From assembly GCF_028583545.1 (NCBI RefSeq), contig NZ_CP087106.1, forward strand, positions 2,610,501 through 2,674,500: a stretch of 64,000 nucleotides of DNA. Direction: 5' to 3'. Source of the DNA: Methylobacterium sp. NMS14P (GTDB taxonomy: Bacteria > Pseudomonadota > Alphaproteobacteria > Rhizobiales > Beijerinckiaceae). Shown one piece after another: positions 63,303-64,000 of this stretch; the first letter of the stretch is position 1, and every line of letters starts with the position of its first letter. A model generated the notes under the pieces. The model worked only from the letters and a program-made list of their open reading frames with translations, did no database searches and was not told where the DNA came from. A program made the translations under genes and the position numbers.

Positions 63303-64000
63303 CGGCGATGGCCTCCGCGGGCCGCGTCGGGCAGGCTCGCCAGCGCGGTCAGCGCGGCCAGCGGTTCGGGAACGTCGGATTCGGTGCGCTCCGCGGCCCG
63401 GAGCTTGGCCGAGCGGGCGCGCGGGTTGCGGGCGGTCTCGGCCTCGCCCGGCAGGACCGGGCCCTTGGTGACGGGACGGAAGCTGCGGACGGTCTCGACG
63501 GGGCCGCCGGGCAGGTGGCGCGAGCCCTGCGCGGAGCGACCGCTGCGCGCCGCGAAGAACTGCTTGACGATCCGGTCCTCGAGCGAGTGGAACGTCACGA
63601 CGGCGAGCCGGCCGCCGGGCCTGAGCACGCGCTCGGCCGCGTGCAGGGCACGGACCAGCTCGCCGAGCTCGTCGTTCACGGCGATCCGCAGGCCCTGGAA
63701 GGTCCGCGTCGCCGGGTGGATGTGGCTTCCGGGCTCGGTCCGGACCACGCCCGCTACGAGTTCGGCCAGCTGCGCGGTGGACTCGATCCGCCCGCGGCGT
63801 CGCGCCTCGAGGATGGTCCGCGCGACCGCGCGCGATCGCCGCTCCTCGCCGAAATGGTAGATGATGTCGGCCAGCACGGTCTCGTCGGCCTCGTTCACGA
63901 GATCGGCGGCGCTCGGCCCGTCGCTGGCCATGCGCATGTCGAGGGGGCCGTCGCTGCGGAACGAGAAGCCTCGCTCCGGCGCGTCGAGCTGCATCGACGA
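63299..64000 (-). CDS. rsmH: 16S rRNA m4C1402 methyltransferase RsmH (5' part outside window)
   Basis: SAM-dependent methyltransferase for C1402 of 16S rRNA, usually the first or second gene of dcw. 233 codons are visible and the frame stays open to the window edge, so the N-terminal SAM loop is missing. Visible landmarks: [63 protein letters not shown] and [15 protein letters not shown]. The C-terminal tail is Ala/Arg-rich. Confidence 0.95.
   Translation of the reverse strand, partial: SSMQLDAPERGFSFRSDGPLDMRMASDGPSAADLVNEADETVLADIIYHFGEERRSRAVARTILEARRRGRIESTAQLAELVAGVVRTEPGSHIHPATRTFQGLRIAVNDELGELVRALHAAERVLRPGGRLAVVTFHSLEDRIVKQFFAARSGRSAQGSRHLPGGPVETVRSFRPVTKGPVLPGEAETARNPRARSAKLRAAERTESDVPEPLAALTALASLPDAARGGHRR

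Overview
The window is high-GC (about 70% by eye) bacterial chromosome with tightly packed genes. Protein content points to an alphaproteobacterium of the Rhizobiales, most like Methylobacterium/Methylorubrum. The reasons are the transaldolase-glucose-6-phosphate isomerase fusion, the double-length dCTP deaminase, the ftsZ-lpxC-bamD-recN order after the division and cell wall (dcw) cluster, CtrA-type TTAA-N7-TTAA sites and a NepR-like protein. No CRISPR array, prophage, transposase, rRNA or tRNA was recognised; almost everything is core genome.

Left part (1-9.5 kb): a sugar-phosphate group (tal-pgi fusion, cut by the window edge; gnd; pgl), then a cysteine dioxygenase facing a DecR-like Lrp regulator and a dCTP deaminase, then apaG and argE-speG. 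Next come a repeat-rich exported protein (9.5-10.8 kb) and the leftward group argD-argF-hslO (10.9-14.6 kb), preceded by a structured leader. From 14.9 to 22.4 kb lie ridA, a glycerophosphodiester phosphodiesterase, a DUF1311 protein with an apparent frameshift, an acyltransferase-fold protein coupled to an M20 amidohydrolase, a PAS protein with a CtrA site in front, and a tadE-tadG pair. The molybdate transporter (modA, modB, modC) at 22.6-26 kb is interrupted by an opposed glutathione S-transferase gene. prmA, a small Rmf/CrpP-like protein, pepP and a dsbD-family gene follow up to 32.6 kb.

The phosphate block (32.8-38.5 kb, leftward) is pstS-pstC-pstA-pstB-phoU-phoB with a Pho box before pstS and no phoR in the window. 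Two small genes follow, one NepR-like (possible anti-sigma factor of the general stress response).

The right 25 kb (39.2-64 kb, leftward) is cell-envelope and division machinery. In transcription order it runs rsmH (cut by the edge), ftsL, ftsI, murE, murF, mraY, murD, ftsW, murG, murC, murB, ddl, ftsQ, ftsA, ftsZ, lpxC, bamD, recN. It covers cytoplasmic precursor synthesis (MurB-F, Ddl), lipid steps (MraY, MurG), septal polymerisation (FtsW, FtsI), divisome assembly (FtsL, FtsQ, FtsA, FtsZ) and outer-membrane building (LpxC, BamD). The cluster is broken once, between murD and ftsW, by an opposed gene for a soluble double-PAS chemoreceptor.

I did not find a clearly new multi-gene system. The items most worth checking are the chemoreceptor inside dcw, the CtrA-type sites, the orphan NepR-like gene, two related 12-bp tandem repeats, a 14-bp duplication at the ftsI-murE junction, and the G5-tract frameshift in the DUF1311 gene.
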